In this document: piece by piece, positions 42,777 through 53,253 of the stretch | Numbering within the stretch: position 1 is the first letter of the stretch | Layout of the letters: every line of letters starts with the position of its first letter | Source of the DNA: Gorillibacterium timonense | GTDB lineage: Bacteria > Bacillota > Bacilli > Paenibacillales > NBRC-103111 | Length of the DNA stretch: 64,000 nucleotides | Assembly (NCBI RefSeq): GCF_001457415.1 | Contig: NZ_LN881724.1 | Span: 1-64,000, forward strand | Direction of reading: 5' to 3' | Notes under the pieces: generated by a model | What the model was told of the DNA's origin: nothing | What the model saw: the letters and a program-made list of their open reading frames with translations, nothing else | The model's database searches: none | Made by a program: the position numbers and the translations under genes

Positions 42777-42837
42777 TGGATCAGAAGCAATCGATTTAAG
42801 CAGAGCAGTTCCAGGATGATTCCATAGATGATCAAAA

Positions 42838-42871
42838 AAGACGCTTCCCGCGAGGGAGCGTCTTGCTTTTA
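42838..42871 (+). terminator. Rho-independent terminator of doxX copy 2
   Basis: The stem AAGACGCTTCCC / GGGAGCGTCTT with loop GCGA is followed by GCTTTTATT. It shares its GATCAAAAAAGACGCTTCC start with the sequence at 40288-40310. Confidence 0.85.
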
Positions 42872-43031
42872 TTGTTGGAACGTATGTTCGTTTTGTGGGG
42901 CAATTCAACTAAGGAGTGCTTTATTCGATTTTCATATTATTAGTATAAATGAGCCTCAAAGATAAGTCTATCTCTTTCTGGAAAATTGCTCTATAGTGTT
43001 GAATACCTGGCCGGGAAGCTTGCGCCTTCTA

Positions 43032-43051
43032 ACCGGTTTCATGAAACCGGT
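43032..43051. promoter_or_regulatory. Perfect 20-bp palindrome upstream of MFS gene
   Basis: ACCGGTTTCATGAAACCGGT is a perfect dyad ending 34 bp before the likely start codon. It could be a repressor operator or an mRNA leader hairpin. No adjacent regulator gene identifies the binder. Confidence 0.6.
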
Positions 43052-43085
43052 GGCTGGAAGCGACAGAAAGAGAGGACTTAGAGCT

Positions 43086-44336
43086 GTGCAGATTCGTCTG
43101 TGGAATACCAATTTGAAGGTCCGATTGTTCGGAGAAGCCTTGTATAACATGCTGTTCTGGATGTACTTTCCGTTTATCACGGTCTACTTTGGCGAAGCGT
43201 TCGGTAATGGAGTGGCGGGCGCCTTGATGTCGGTCCCGCCTTTGTTCAGCTTGCTTGGAAGTTTGCTCGGAGGAGCCTTAACTGACCGGTTGGGGCGTCG
43301 TCCCGTCATGCTGCTGGGTGCTGCGCTGCAGACGGTCATGTTCGTCCTGTTTGCCATGTCGCCGTCCCATTGGATCGACTATATAGCTTTCATCGGCATC
43401 GGAATTGGGGGAGCCGTTTACAGGCCGGCAAGCAGCGCGATGGTGGCGGACCTCGTTCCCGCAGAGGACCGCCGTCAGATCTTCGCCACGTTCATGACGG
43501 CCAATAACATTGGAGCTGTGCTTGGACCTGCTCTCGGAGCTATTTTCTTCTTCCGTTATCGCCAGGAGCTGCTTTGGACGTGTGCGCTCGTCTTGCTGCT
43601 TTATTTAATCGCGATCTATTTTCTGGTCCAGGAATCCCTTCCGCAGTCGGCGAAGGGCAAAGGCGAATCCCTATCGATTCCGCGAGTGCTCAAGGAGCAG
43701 GGGAAGGGATATGGTGTCATTTTTCGGGATCCTATCTTCTTCGTCTATACTTTGGCAGGGATCTTTGCTCTCGTGCCCATCATGCAGCTCGACCTCTATC
43801 TGTCCGTCTACGTGATCAATCACGTCCCTCCTCAGTCCTTGTTCGCCTGGAAGGGGGTCCCCCTTCTGCTGTCTGGCAAAGAGATCTACGGGTGGCTGCT
43901 TGGGTTTAACGGCCTTCTGTTCGTCTTGTTCATTCTTCCGGTTACGAAATGGTTCCGTCACTGGAAGGAGCGCAATGTCTTCATTCTGTCTTCGCTTCTC
44001 TCGGGAGTGGGCACATTCGCGGTTGGTCTGAATGATAATCTAGGGTATCTGTTCTTCGTGACGATCTTCTTCACCTTTGGCGAAATGGTTCGCTCTCCCG
44101 TGACGCAGAGCTTTATCAGCCGCTATGCCCCGGAGCATGCGCGCGGACAGTACATGGGAGCCGACAGCCTGCAGGTCACGATCGGGAAATTCCTCGCTCC
44201 GATGACGGTTTTTCTATCGAGCTGGCTGCCGCCGATGGGAATATTCAGCATCATCCTGGCATTCGCCCTCATCAGCATCGGCTTCTATATCCTCTTGTTT
44301 CGCTTGTATGTGGAGAAACCGGAGGGGGAGAGTTAA
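43086..44336 (+). CDS. MFS transporter
   Basis: 416 aa with 12 predicted membrane helices and the motif A-like loop GALTDRLGRRPVML between helices 2 and 3. GTG 43086 is chosen because AGAGAGGA precedes it and the N-terminus then matches the family (RLWNTNLKVRLFGEALYNM). Likely a drug or metabolite exporter of the MdtH/YfkF-like group; substrate unknown. Confidence 0.88.
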   Translation: MQIRLWNTNLKVRLFGEALYNMLFWMYFPFITVYFGEAFGNGVAGALMSVPPLFSLLGSLLGGALTDRLGRRPVMLLGAALQTVMFVLFAMSPSHWIDYIAFIGIGIGGAVYRPASSAMVADLVPAEDRRQIFATFMTANNIGAVLGPALGAIFFFRYRQELLWTCALVLLLYLIAIYFLVQESLPQSAKGKGESLSIPRVLKEQGKGYGVIFRDPIFFVYTLAGIFALVPIMQLDLYLSVYVINHVPPQSLFAWKGVPLLLSGKEIYGWLLGFNGLLFVLFILPVTKWFRHWKERNVFILSSLLSGVGTFAVGLNDNLGYLFFVTIFFTFGEMVRSPVTQSFISRYAPEHARGQYMGADSLQVTIGKFLAPMTVFLSSWLPPMGIFSIILAFALISIGFYILLFRLYVEKPEGES

Positions 44337-44519
44337 CGGAGTGAAAGATGGCATCCACTCAGCACAGACTGCAAGGCGGTCTTCAAAAGACGGATGCATC
44401 CGAAGAGGGGACAATCGATTCAAAATGGATATTGGTCGGGCTCTCAAAGATTGCTTAGACTTATTCCGACTGGTGTTAACGGGCGTACGATTGATCCGAA
44501 AAGCGAGAGGATGAAAGCG

Positions 44520-45509
44520 ATGAACGGGTATCGGATCGGGATTGACCTTGGCGGAACTGCGATTAAGTCCGCCATTTTTGATGCGAATATGCAACCGGTC
44601 CTAGAGAGATGCGACCCCACGGAGGCGGCGATGGGACCGCAACATGTCCTGCATAAGATAACGAGGATTGTTCAACAAATGTTGGCCGAACTATCGATTA
44701 GCGAGAGCTCTGTCGCCTGCATGGGGATGGGCATCCCCGGCTTGCTCGATCCGGAGTCGGGCTTGTCTTTCTTTTCCCCAAACTTTCCTGAATGGGAAAA
44801 TATTCATGTGGTTAACGAAATGAAACAAGCCTTCGCATTCCCAATTTTTATCGATAACGATGTGCGGGTCAATCTATATGGGGAGTGGCTCTTCGGTGCG
44901 GGTTTAGACAGCAAGAACATCCTTATGGTCACTTTGGGAACGGGGCTGGGGTCCGGAATTGTAGTCGATGGAGCCATGCTTTACGGAAAAACGGCCAGTG
45001 CCGGGGAAATCGGCCATATGAACATGTACCGGGAAGGACGCCCATGTCGCTGCGGCAGCTCCGGTTGTCTGGGGAGATATGTCTCTGCGATTGGGATGGT
45101 AAGGACGTTTACGGAGCGGCTTGAACATGGCGCCGAAAGTGTGATCCTCGCCTGGACGGGCAACGATCATTCCCGGATCACGGCCCAGATGATATCGGAA
45201 GCATACGATACGGGAGACGCGCTGGCGATTGAGGTGATGCATGAAACGGGAGTATTGCTCGGCTTTGGCCTCTCCAATGCGATCAATCTATTGAACCCGG
45301 AACTTGTAATCATTGGTGGTGGGATGTCAGCCGCCGGGGATCGCCTGCTCACTTCGGTTCGGGAGACCGTCAAGAGTCATAGCTTACAAGTGTCTTCTCA
45401 GGCTTGTCGGATTGTTCCGGCGGCATTGGGTGGAGAAGCGGGAATGGTTGGGGCGGCGGCCTATGGAAGCCGAAGGCTTCATTCTTCGGGCCCTTCTCCA
45501 TTCCGATGA
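44520..45509 (+). CDS. ROK-family sugar kinase (glucokinase-like)
   Basis: 329 aa. The phosphate-binding loop is RIGIDLGGTAIKSA, the catalytic Asp is in FIDNDVRVN, LGTGLGSGIVVDG is the second phosphate loop, GEIGHM leads to the zinc motif CRCGSSGCLG of ROK kinases. No N-terminal HTH, so it is an enzyme rather than a repressor. Substrate glucose, fructose or amino sugar. ATG 44520 has GAGAGG 9 nt upstream. Located 183 bp after the MFS gene. Confidence 0.92.
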   Translation: MNGYRIGIDLGGTAIKSAIFDANMQPVLERCDPTEAAMGPQHVLHKITRIVQQMLAELSISESSVACMGMGIPGLLDPESGLSFFSPNFPEWENIHVVNEMKQAFAFPIFIDNDVRVNLYGEWLFGAGLDSKNILMVTLGTGLGSGIVVDGAMLYGKTASAGEIGHMNMYREGRPCRCGSSGCLGRYVSAIGMVRTFTERLEHGAESVILAWTGNDHSRITAQMISEAYDTGDALAIEVMHETGVLLGFGLSNAINLLNPELVIIGGGMSAAGDRLLTSVRETVKSHSLQVSSQACRIVPAALGGEAGMVGAAAYGSRRLHSSGPSPFR

Positions 45510-45520
45510 GCACCAATAAG

Positions 45521-45574
45521 AAAAGCAGGTCGATCCTGGCGATTGAACGCCGCCATCGACCTGCTTTCTCTTTG
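45521..45574. terminator. Bidirectional terminator
   Basis: AAAGCAGGTCGAT and ATCGACCTGCTTT enclose a second small stem (TGGCG / CGCCA). T-rich on both strands, between the convergent ROK and aldolase genes. Confidence 0.82.
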
Positions 45575-45586
45575 GATATCGGATTG

Positions 45587-46678
45587 TTACGCCTCTAGCA
45601 AGCGTTGTTTCAGCAATCGAAATGCTGCTTCCAGCTCATCCTTGGGGATGCTTTCGTAGGCGTCCCCGATGCTCAGCTCAAAGGAACAACGACCTTCACT
45701 GGATTCATTGAGGTAACGTGTAATTCCGATCCCCGATTCCACTTGAACTGCAGCTAAAAGGGGCTCTAGCTTCTCCTTGGGCAGGGCGATATGCACATGG
45801 AACATGTTCGAGACCGGCACCTGCGGTAATGTGGACACATAGCGGCAGTCATTGAACAAAGCCGCGAGCTCCTTAGCCCCTTCGTAGTAGGCCCCCATCT
45901 TGTCGACTCTTTGATGGTAGTAATGAGCGGCGGGGATGATATACGGATAGAGGCCGATGAGGTCTCCGCCATGCCGTCTCTTCCAAATCTTCGCTTGCTC
46001 CGTGAACGCCTTAGGTCCGGCCAGAATGGCTCCGGCAACTGCGCCAATCCCTTTGTAGAAGGAGATGTAGACGCTGTCGAACAATTGACAGACTTCGGCT
46101 GCGCTCTTGCCGTAGTAGGGCAGAACCTCAAACAGCCGTGCACCGTCGAGATGGACCCGGATGCCCCGCTCACGGCAATAGGCGGAGATGGCTTCGAGCT
46201 CCTCATAAGCAGGAAGCTGTCCACCGATTTCGCGCTGGGGAAGCTCCAGCAGGAGGCAGGAGATGTCTCCTTCCATGTTCTGCACATCGCTCAGCGTGAT
46301 CAGCCGATCCTTGTCGGCAAGCAGCAGCGGCTCCAGATGATGCAGCTCCTTCAGCCCGTCCTGCTCATGAATCTCCAGGTGGCACAGCGGGTGATAGGCG
46401 ACGCGCTTTGTTCCGAGCTGATCGCTCCAAATGCGCAGGGCGATCTGTTGAGCCATGGTACCGCTGGGGAAAAATACAGCCGCTTCTTTACCGAGCACGG
46501 CGGCCATCTCCGCTTGAAAGTCCTCGATGATACTCCCTCTACCGTAAGAGTCTCCTGCAAGGCTGCCCTCAACTTCCGCAAAGGCGTCCTTCAACGTCTC
46601 AACCCTCCACTTTCCGTGGCCCCCCAATTGCCGAGACGCAGCGTTAAACGTTTCTGCCAAGCCTTTCACAACGTTCAT
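45587..46678 (-). CDS. Threonine aldolase-like beta-eliminating lyase
   Basis: 363 aa PLP enzyme, fold type I. PSGTMAQQIAL binds phosphate, HLDGARLFE holds Asp178 that contacts the pyridine nitrogen, and Lys209 in ISFYKGIGAVAG is the Schiff-base lysine. Probably cleaves L-threonine or a related beta-hydroxy amino acid to glycine and an aldehyde. Monocistronic on the minus strand. Confidence 0.88.
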   Translation of the reverse strand: MNVVKGLAETFNAASRQLGGHGKWRVETLKDAFAEVEGSLAGDSYGRGSIIEDFQAEMAAVLGKEAAVFFPSGTMAQQIALRIWSDQLGTKRVAYHPLCHLEIHEQDGLKELHHLEPLLLADKDRLITLSDVQNMEGDISCLLLELPQREIGGQLPAYEELEAISAYCRERGIRVHLDGARLFEVLPYYGKSAAEVCQLFDSVYISFYKGIGAVAGAILAGPKAFTEQAKIWKRRHGGDLIGLYPYIIPAAHYYHQRVDKMGAYYEGAKELAALFNDCRYVSTLPQVPVSNMFHVHIALPKEKLEPLLAAVQVESGIGITRYLNESSEGRCSFELSIGDAYESIPKDELEAAFRLLKQRLLEA

Positions 46679-46964
46679 TCGGACGAAAACCCCTTTCCTT
46701 CAACCGCTAGTCTGAGAACAGTATAATACAGGATTCGAGCGAATGGGCGGAAAAAAGGCGTCATTGTCACTTGGGGCATGCAGGTGCTCGACGCTTCGGA
46801 TACGGCGAAACCGTAGGCTGAAGTGGGCAAGGGGAGATCATCAACCTGTGGTTTTATCAAACCGACGGTAAGGGATGAACGAAGAAAACGGGGGAACCCT
46901 ATAGCTGAATGGAATGTATGCCCAGGCTCTTCTAGAAAATTCGGATCAGGAGGAATCCATTCTT

Positions 46965-47738
46965 ATGGAGAAACAGACGGCGATTGTTACGGGTTCAGCG
47001 CAAGGAATTGGCAAAGCCATCGCTATGCGTCTCGCAAAAGACGGCTTTAACGTGGTGATCAGCGACGTCAATTTGGAAAGTGCCAAGAAAGTTGCGGAAG
47101 AAATTCGCGCACTCGGAGTGGGATCTGCCGCTGTGAAGGCCGACGTCAGCTCTCGGGAAGAAGTGGGGAAGCTTGTAGAAGAGACCGTGAAGAGCTTCGG
47201 GACGTTGGATGTCTATGTATCCAACGCGGGCATCGCTCAGGTTAAGCCTCTGCTCGAAGTGACGGAGGAGGAGATGCAACGGATCTTCAAGATCAATGTC
47301 TTCGGCACGATCTTCGGCCTTCAGGCTGCGGCCGAACAGATGAAGCTGCAGCCGCAGGGAGGCAAGATCATCAATGCGGCGAGTATCGCCGCTCACAAGG
47401 GAATGAGTATGCTCGGCATGTATTCCGCCACGAAATTTGCCGTTCGGGCCATCACGCAGGCGGCGGCTCAGGAGCTGGCCCAGTTCAAGATCACCGTCAA
47501 TGCCTACTGTCCGGGCATCGTCATGACCCCCATGTGGGATTTGATCGATGAGAAGATGGCAGAATACATGGGGCTGAAACGAGGGGAAGCGTTAGCCAAA
47601 TACTCGGAGGGGATCATTCTCGGGCGTACCGAGCAGCCGGAGGATGTAGCCAATTTCGTTTCCTACCTCGCCTCCCAGGACTCCAACTACATGACCGGTC
47701 AATCCGTATTGATCGACGGCGGTATCTTGTTCTCTTGA
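46965..47738 (+). CDS. SDR oxidoreductase, acetoin reductase/2,3-butanediol dehydrogenase type
   Basis: 257 aa classical SDR. The cofactor motif is [10 protein letters not shown], then [13 protein letters not shown], the catalytic Ser in [18 protein letters not shown] with Tyr and Lys, and [14 protein letters not shown] as in meso-butanediol dehydrogenases (BudC group). NAD(H) preference is suggested by the Asp after the second strand (ISDVNLES). ATG 46965 follows AGGAGGA. The 286-bp region upstream holds no gene I can support. Confidence 0.87.
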   Translation: MEKQTAIVTGSAQGIGKAIAMRLAKDGFNVVISDVNLESAKKVAEEIRALGVGSAAVKADVSSREEVGKLVEETVKSFGTLDVYVSNAGIAQVKPLLEVTEEEMQRIFKINVFGTIFGLQAAAEQMKLQPQGGKIINAASIAAHKGMSMLGMYSATKFAVRAITQAAAQELAQFKITVNAYCPGIVMTPMWDLIDEKMAEYMGLKRGEALAKYSEGIILGRTEQPEDVANFVSYLASQDSNYMTGQSVLIDGGILFS

Positions 47739-47772
47739 GAGGGCTTAAGTGATGGTTTCCTGTTAAATCTAT

Positions 47773-47832
47773 ACACCTTCAAGTACGCGGACAACGTCGC
47801 AAGAGCTGTCTTCATGCTTGGAGGTGTTTTTT
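47773..47832 (+). terminator. Probable terminator of the SDR gene
   Basis: ACACCTTCAAG pairs with CTTGGAGGTGT across a ~33-nt loop and is followed by TTTTTT. Confidence 0.55.
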
Positions 47833-47853
47833 CATGCAAAAAAAGAATGATAA

Positions 47854-47886
47854 CGAAAAAACCGTCCGCCTGGTGGGCGGACGGTT
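47854..47886 (-). terminator. Terminator of the minus-strand ABC transporter gene
   Basis: AACCGTCCGCC / GGCGGACGGTT with loop TGGTG; the minus strand continues into TTTTTTCG. Confidence 0.88.
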
Positions 47887-47907
47887 GCAGGAACTTTCGT
47901 CAGAAGG

Positions 47908-50292
47908 TCACTCGCTGCGCAGAGCGACGACTGGATCTTTCTTGGCAGCGAATTTGGCGGGAAGGAAACCGCCGATCATGGTGAGCGTCACGCTGATCAC
48001 GACGAGCAGGAAGGCGTGGAGCGGGTTCAGCTGAGCCACGTTCGAAAGATCGGTGATGTTCTTGAGAATGATGTTGATCGGTAACGTCAGCAAATAGGCG
48101 ATTCCGATACCGAGTAGCCCCGAGAGCGACCCGATGATGAAGGTCTCCGCATTGAATACGCGCGTGATATCTTTCTTCCGGGCGCCGAGTGCGCGCAGTA
48201 CCCCAATTTCCTTCGTCCGTTCGAGGACCGAGATATACGTGATGATCCCGATCATGATGAGCGACACGACGAGGGAGATGCCGGCGAACGCGATCAGGAC
48301 GATCGTGATGCCGTCCATAATGCCGCTCGACAAATTGGTAACGATCGCGGCTATATCGGTGTAGACGATCTGGTCCTTGGTGTCCTTGCCCTCATTCCAT
48401 TTGTCCAGATAGCTCACGATGTTTTCCTTCGCTGCGAAATCCTTCGGATAGAGGGAGATCATGGCGGGGACTGACGTAGCACCGAGCGCTCCGAGGGTAT
48501 CGTCTTTCGAGAGAGCCGTGAGCGGATCGACGGAGCCGACACTGGTCTGTCCAATATTGACGCTGTTTTGCATCGCGTTCGCATCGCTTGCTGCAAGGAA
48601 TGGCTTGCCGGACACCACATTGACTTTGTCCTGCTGCTCTTGTGCCTTCACCACTGCGGAATTCTTCGCGTTCTCGATGAAGGTTTCCGCGAGCTTATTG
48701 GAGTAAGCAATGCCGGCTTGCATGGTGGACATCGGAGAGTCCTCCTGGATGCGGATGACTCCGGTGATCTTCAAGGTTACGGCTTTCGGGCTCTCATACA
48801 GCTTGCTCAGGTTGGAGGCATCGCCGTTGACGGAGTAGACGGAACCATTCGCTACGTAATAGTCATCATTGTAGACGAGCTTGAACTCGCGGCCAATGAT
48901 CTGGTCGAACGGAATGGACTTGGCCTTGTAGTCGAACCCGAGCGCTTCCAGCGCGCTGTTGTTGAGGCGGTTGTAGTTGTCCACGACCATGACGAGGTCG
49001 GTGGGCTCCTTCGGGAAGCTGCCGGCGAGAAGATCATAATACGATTCCAAGTAGCTGCTCGTCGAGCCGCCCGGCTTACTCGGGTAGGGGGAGAAACCGG
49101 CGTTGTTCGTATTGAGTGCTACCGCATTCGTTCCGTCGAGTCGCAGAACGTTCATGTTCACCTTGCGACTATACGAAATGCCGTCCAGGTCATTCACCGA
49201 AAGCCCCTGCAAGTAGTCCAAGTATTCCGAAGTGATCACGTTCTTGTGAAGGATCGTGTTGGCCGTGGGATCGTAGGGATACAATTCATTATTTTTGGGG
49301 AACTCGGTTAAGCCGGCTATGCCCATTCTCTCTTCGGGCGTTGCATGACTCATGCTGTCCAGCATGGCCGCGGTCTGGCTGATTGTCACCGGGAAGTTGG
49401 AGAGAGCGCCGGATTCGTAGTTGCTGATCTGCTTGTCAAAGCCGTTCGACAGCGAGAGGATGAGCGCGATGCCGATGATCCCAATGCTGGAGGCGAAGGC
49501 GGTGAGCGCCGTGCGCCACTTCTTTGTGGCGATATTTTTGCCAGATAGCTTCAGTGCCGTGAAGAAGCTCATCGCCGTCTTTTTCAGCTTGTAGTTCGAC
49601 TTCGAGTCTTGCTCCGCCGGAGGATTGCTGTCCGAGATGACGTTGCCGTCCCGGAACTGGACGATCCGGTCCGCATAGGCTTCTGCCAGCTCCGGATTGT
49701 GGGTGACCATGATGACCAGCTTGTCTTTCGCGATCTCCTTGATGAGCTCCATAATTTGCTCGCTCGTCGCGGTATCGAGTGCGCCGGTCGGTTCATCTGC
49801 CAGAATGATGTCGGGATCATTGGCGAGCGCCCGCGCGATGGCGACGCGCTGCATTTGTCCGCCGGAGAGCTGCCCCGGCTTCTTGTGGATGTGATCCTTC
49901 AAGCCGACCTTCTCAAGGACTTCCAGCGCCTTTTTGTGCTTGGCGGATGCGGAGACACCGCTTAAGGTCATCCCCATCTCGACGTTATCCGTGATGCTGA
50001 GGTGCGAGATCAGGTTGTAGCTCTGAAAGATAAACCCGACGCTGTTGTTGCGGTAGGCGTCCCAATCGCTGTCCTTGAACCCTTTGGTTGAGGCTCCGTT
50101 GATGATCAGGTCTCCGCTGTCGTATTGATCGAGCCCGCCGATCACATTGAGGCAGGTCGTTTTACCAGACCCGCTGGGACCGAGAATCGCGACGAACTCG
50201 CTCTCTCGGAAGCTGAGGTTGACGCCGTTCAGCGCCGTTTGGGTAAAGTTGCCTGTGGTATAGCTTTTGGTGATGCTTTTCAATTGAAGCAT
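47908..50292 (-). CDS. MacB-like ABC transporter, fused ATPase and FtsX-type permease
   Basis: 794 aa. The N-terminal ATPase has Walker [10 protein letters not shown] (38-46), signature [15 protein letters not shown] and Walker [14 protein letters not shown] first membrane helix near residue 260-285 is followed by a large extracytoplasmic domain and three C-terminal helices ([19 protein letters not shown] onwards). This is the type VII exporter layout, which in Firmicutes handles antimicrobial peptides or lipoprotein-like substrates. Divergent from an OmpR/HK pair that probably controls it. Confidence 0.92.
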   Translation of the reverse strand: MLQLKSITKSYTTGNFTQTALNGVNLSFRESEFVAILGPSGSGKTTCLNVIGGLDQYDSGDLIINGASTKGFKDSDWDAYRNNSVGFIFQSYNLISHLSITDNVEMGMTLSGVSASAKHKKALEVLEKVGLKDHIHKKPGQLSGGQMQRVAIARALANDPDIILADEPTGALDTATSEQIMELIKEIAKDKLVIMVTHNPELAEAYADRIVQFRDGNVISDSNPPAEQDSKSNYKLKKTAMSFFTALKLSGKNIATKKWRTALTAFASSIGIIGIALILSLSNGFDKQISNYESGALSNFPVTISQTAAMLDSMSHATPEERMGIAGLTEFPKNNELYPYDPTANTILHKNVITSEYLDYLQGLSVNDLDGISYSRKVNMNVLRLDGTNAVALNTNNAGFSPYPSKPGGSTSSYLESYYDLLAGSFPKEPTDLVMVVDNYNRLNNSALEALGFDYKAKSIPFDQIIGREFKLVYNDDYYVANGSVYSVNGDASNLSKLYESPKAVTLKITGVIRIQEDSPMSTMQAGIAYSNKLAETFIENAKNSAVVKAQEQQDKVNVVSGKPFLAASDANAMQNSVNIGQTSVGSVDPLTALSKDDTLGALGATSVPAMISLYPKDFAAKENIVSYLDKWNEGKDTKDQIVYTDIAAIVTNLSSGIMDGITIVLIAFAGISLVVSLIMIGIITYISVLERTKEIGVLRALGARKKDITRVFNAETFIIGSLSGLLGIGIAYLLTLPINIILKNITDLSNVAQLNPLHAFLLVVISVTLTMIGGFLPAKFAAKKDPVVALRSE

Positions 50293-50507
50293 GGTTAGTC
50301 TCTCATCCTCTCGTCTCTTATGCCCTCTCTTTGATCGTCTGCGTTAGCTTCATTCAGGTGCGTACAGGATAACACGTCATTATGAACTCAATATAAACTA
50401 TATGTACGGATGCAAGGGACGATGGGTTTCGGTTTATGATGGGTTCATATTCTCGTTGTATAATGGATCGGGTGATAAGAGGTAACGGAATGAAAGGCGG
50501 GAAGATC

Positions 50508-51182
50508 ATGATTACGGTTCTGGTAGCGGAAGACAACGACAAGCTGCGACAGCTGATGGGTACCGTTCTCAACAAGAACGGGTACCATGCCATTCTAGCG
50601 GAGGACGGCCAGAAGGCGCTCGATCTTCTGGAGACGAACCATGTCGATTTGCTTATCGCTGATATCATGATGCCGAATGTGGACGGTTATGAACTGACGA
50701 GACGGTTGCGTGAAGCGGGCTACTTGAATCCCGTTCTGATGGTGACGGCGCGCGAGAGCTTCAAAGACAAGCAGATGGGTTACCTTGCCGGGACAGATGA
50801 TTACATGGTGAAGCCGATCGATGTGAACGAGATGATTTTGCGGGTGGGGGCGCTCTTGCGCCGGGCCAAGATCGCCAGCGACCGCAAATTGACCTTTGGA
50901 GAGCTGATGCTCGATTACGATTCCATCACGGTCTATCGGGGAGAGGAAGGCACGCTGCTTCCCCAAAAGGAATTCTATCTGCTGTACAAGCTGCTCTCCT
51001 ACCCGAATAAAATTTTCACCCGACTCCAACTGATGGACGAGATCTGGGGCATGGATTCAGAGACTGACCCGCGTACGGTGGACGTTCACGTCAACCGACT
51101 GCGGGAGCGGTTTAAGAATGACCCCGAGTTCGACATCGTGACCGTTCGCGGGCTGGGGTATAAGGCGGTGAAGAACGTTTGA
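50508..51182 (+). CDS. OmpR-family response regulator
   Basis: 224 aa. The receiver has acidic pocket AEDND and phospho-acceptor Asp52 (LLIADIMMP), Lys in YMVKPID. The C-terminal winged helix ends in DPRTVDVHVNRLRERF and VRGLGYKAV. ATG 50508 follows AGGCGGG; ATG 50490 is a possible longer start. Overlaps the kinase by 4 bp. Confidence 0.94.
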   Translation: MITVLVAEDNDKLRQLMGTVLNKNGYHAILAEDGQKALDLLETNHVDLLIADIMMPNVDGYELTRRLREAGYLNPVLMVTARESFKDKQMGYLAGTDDYMVKPIDVNEMILRVGALLRRAKIASDRKLTFGELMLDYDSITVYRGEEGTLLPQKEFYLLYKLLSYPNKIFTRLQLMDEIWGMDSETDPRTVDVHVNRLRERFKNDPEFDIVTVRGLGYKAVKNV

Positions 51183-52261
51183 ACTCTCGGGGCCAAGGTT
51201 CTCGCCGTCATGTAAGGGACGCTCATCGGTCCCGCCTTCCCGGTGACTTATGGGGAGTGCTGGTTTTGTTCGTATTCGGAATCATGCTGTCAGCAGCTAT
51301 ATTGATGGGGATCATGACGCATCTTATCATTAAGTTCAACTTGGCTAGAGTGGGTCAACCGAATTTCATCTGGGTGATTCTGATCGTAGCAACAACCAGC
51401 GTTCTGCTCGGCACCGCCCTGAGCGCCCTCAGCGGGCGCAAGCTGCTCGCTCCGCTCACGGAATTGAGCAATGCGGCCAAAGAGGTCGCCAAAGGCAATT
51501 TCGACGTGAGACTGACTTATGACAACCACAAGGTTCGCCAGCTGGGAGAGATGGCGCGCAACTTTAACAAAATGGTTCAGGAACTAAGTGGGATTGAAAC
51601 GCTGCGGAGTGATTTCGTGGTGAATGTGTCACACGAATTCAAGACTCCGATCGCGGCGATTGAAGGTTACGCCGCCCTGTTGCAGGACAAAGGGCTGTCG
51701 GAGGAAGAGTTCCACGAATACAGCCGCTTGATCATGGAGAGCACGAAGCAGCTTTCCTCTCTCTCGAGCAATATCCTGAAGCTGTCGAAGCTGGAGACTC
51801 AGGAGATCACGCTGGACGAGAGCGAGTTCCATCTGGATGAGCAGATCCGCCAGGCTTTGCTGCTGCTTGAGCCGCTGTGGAGCGACAAGGAGCTGAATCT
51901 GGAGATTCAACTCGATCCCATTCGCTATACCGGAGACGAGGAGCTTCTCATGCAGGTGTGGATCAACCTGCTCGGCAATGCGATCAAATTTACCGAACGA
52001 GAAGGGGAAATTTCGGTTGAGTCGACGGTCACAGAGGAGGCGATCACGGTGACGATCGCCGATACGGGCATCGGCATGACCGAGGAGGTTTGCAAGCGGG
52101 TGTTTGAGCGCTTCTACCAAGCGGACGGCTCGCGGGCTCTGGAAGGGAACGGCCTTGGGCTTCCGCTTGCCCGGCGCATCGTTGAGCTGTGCGGCGGAGA
52201 TATCGTCGTGGAGAGCGAGCCGGGAGTCGGATCGGTGTTTACGGTGCGCCTTCCGGTATGA
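51179..52261 (+). CDS. Sensor histidine kinase with HAMP domain
   Basis: 360 aa. Two membrane helices (residues ~25-52 and ~63-82) enclose a very short extracytoplasmic loop, so it is probably an intramembrane-sensing or partner-dependent kinase. HAMP is at about 83-135, then HisKA with His152 (VNVSHEFKTP) and HATPase (NLLGNAIKFT, DTGIGM, GNGLGLPLARRI). TTG start overlapping the regulator. Likely works with the divergent ABC exporter. Confidence 0.93.
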   Translation: MNSRGQGSRRHVRDAHRSRLPGDLWGVLVLFVFGIMLSAAILMGIMTHLIIKFNLARVGQPNFIWVILIVATTSVLLGTALSALSGRKLLAPLTELSNAAKEVAKGNFDVRLTYDNHKVRQLGEMARNFNKMVQELSGIETLRSDFVVNVSHEFKTPIAAIEGYAALLQDKGLSEEEFHEYSRLIMESTKQLSSLSSNILKLSKLETQEITLDESEFHLDEQIRQALLLLEPLWSDKELNLEIQLDPIRYTGDEELLMQVWINLLGNAIKFTEREGEISVESTVTEEAITVTIADTGIGMTEEVCKRVFERFYQADGSRALEGNGLGLPLARRIVELCGGDIVVESEPGVGSVFTVRLPV

Positions 52262-52373
52262 CGTCGTTTGGCGGATGCTCTTCTTTTCTTCCGGTTTGGA
52301 TAGTAAACTGGAAGAATACGAGGTTGTCTGATTATGGGCAGCTTGGCGAGTAAAGGGGGACGGCCTGCAGGTT

Positions 52374-53153
52374 ATGAAGCGGCAATGGCTAAAAAAAGGA
52401 CTTTATCTACTCCTGATGATCATCGGCGTTCTCGGCATCTTGAACACGGTACTCCTTTTGCTCCATACGAACGTGAACCTGGGGACGCTTTTGCCCGCAG
52501 CAGCGGGGATTGTGCTCGTGGTGGTCGCTCTCTTGAAATTGACCCGATTTCAGGATAGGCCGCTGCTCAAGAACCGGATCCTCCGCAACGTGGCCCTGGT
52601 CTGCCTTGCGCTGCTTATCGTATCCTTCGTTGGAGTGGAGTCGCTCATCCTGACCCAGACCCGCTCGCAGCAGGAGGTGGAAGCTGACTATCTGGTGATC
52701 CTGGGCGCAGCGGTTAAGGGAGAGACGGTATCCCTGACTCTCAAGCAGCGGCTGGATAAGGGGGCCGACTATTTGAACCGGTATCCCGATGCGAAGGTCG
52801 TGGTGACGGGGGGGCAAGGGTTTGGAGAGGCAATCTCCGAAGCGGAGGCCATGAAACGGTATCTGCTCACCAAGGGGATCGAGCCTGCGCGAATCGTGAC
52901 GGAGGATCAGGCAACCAGCACCATGGAGAATTTCGAATACACTCGGAGGCTTTTGGACAATTCGGGGAACGGAGACTCGCGGAAGATCATGATTGTCACA
53001 AGCGATTATCACATGCTGCGCTCCAAGATGCTGGCCCGAAGGAACGGATTCGAGCCGTACGGCATCACCTGTGGCACCCCAAAGTCCGTTTGGGTCAACA
53101 GCTATGCCCGCGAGTATTTTGCCATGATAAAATCTTACTTGTTCGACCGTTAG
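52374..53153 (+). CDS. YdcF/SanA-like DUF218 membrane protein
   Basis: 259 aa. Three N-terminal membrane helices (residues ~6-25, 34-52 and 68-90) precede an extracytoplasmic DUF218 domain with YLVILGAAVKG, VVVTGGQG, EDQATSTMENF and VTSDYHMLRSKML. The family is linked to envelope and vancomycin-related phenotypes in E. coli (SanA); biochemical role uncertain. Confidence 0.9.
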   Translation: MKRQWLKKGLYLLLMIIGVLGILNTVLLLLHTNVNLGTLLPAAAGIVLVVVALLKLTRFQDRPLLKNRILRNVALVCLALLIVSFVGVESLILTQTRSQQEVEADYLVILGAAVKGETVSLTLKQRLDKGADYLNRYPDAKVVVTGGQGFGEAISEAEAMKRYLLTKGIEPARIVTEDQATSTMENFEYTRRLLDNSGNGDSRKIMIVTSDYHMLRSKMLARRNGFEPYGITCGTPKSVWVNSYAREYFAMIKSYLFDR

Positions 53154-53175
53154 GAGCGCGTTTGCAAACACGCTC
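53154..53175. repeat. Near-perfect 22-bp palindrome
   Basis: GAGCGCGTTTGCAAACACGCTC directly after the DUF218 stop codon, without T run. It shares GAGCGTGT with the inverted repeat at 30171. Could be a REP-like or transposon-end element or a terminator hairpin. Confidence 0.55.
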
Positions 53176-53253
53176 TAGAAGAGTCAGCGCCATAAAGTCG
53201 TAGTCTCTCTGATCGAATGGATGCTTGCAATTGCCGGAAAGGAACGTCATGAA

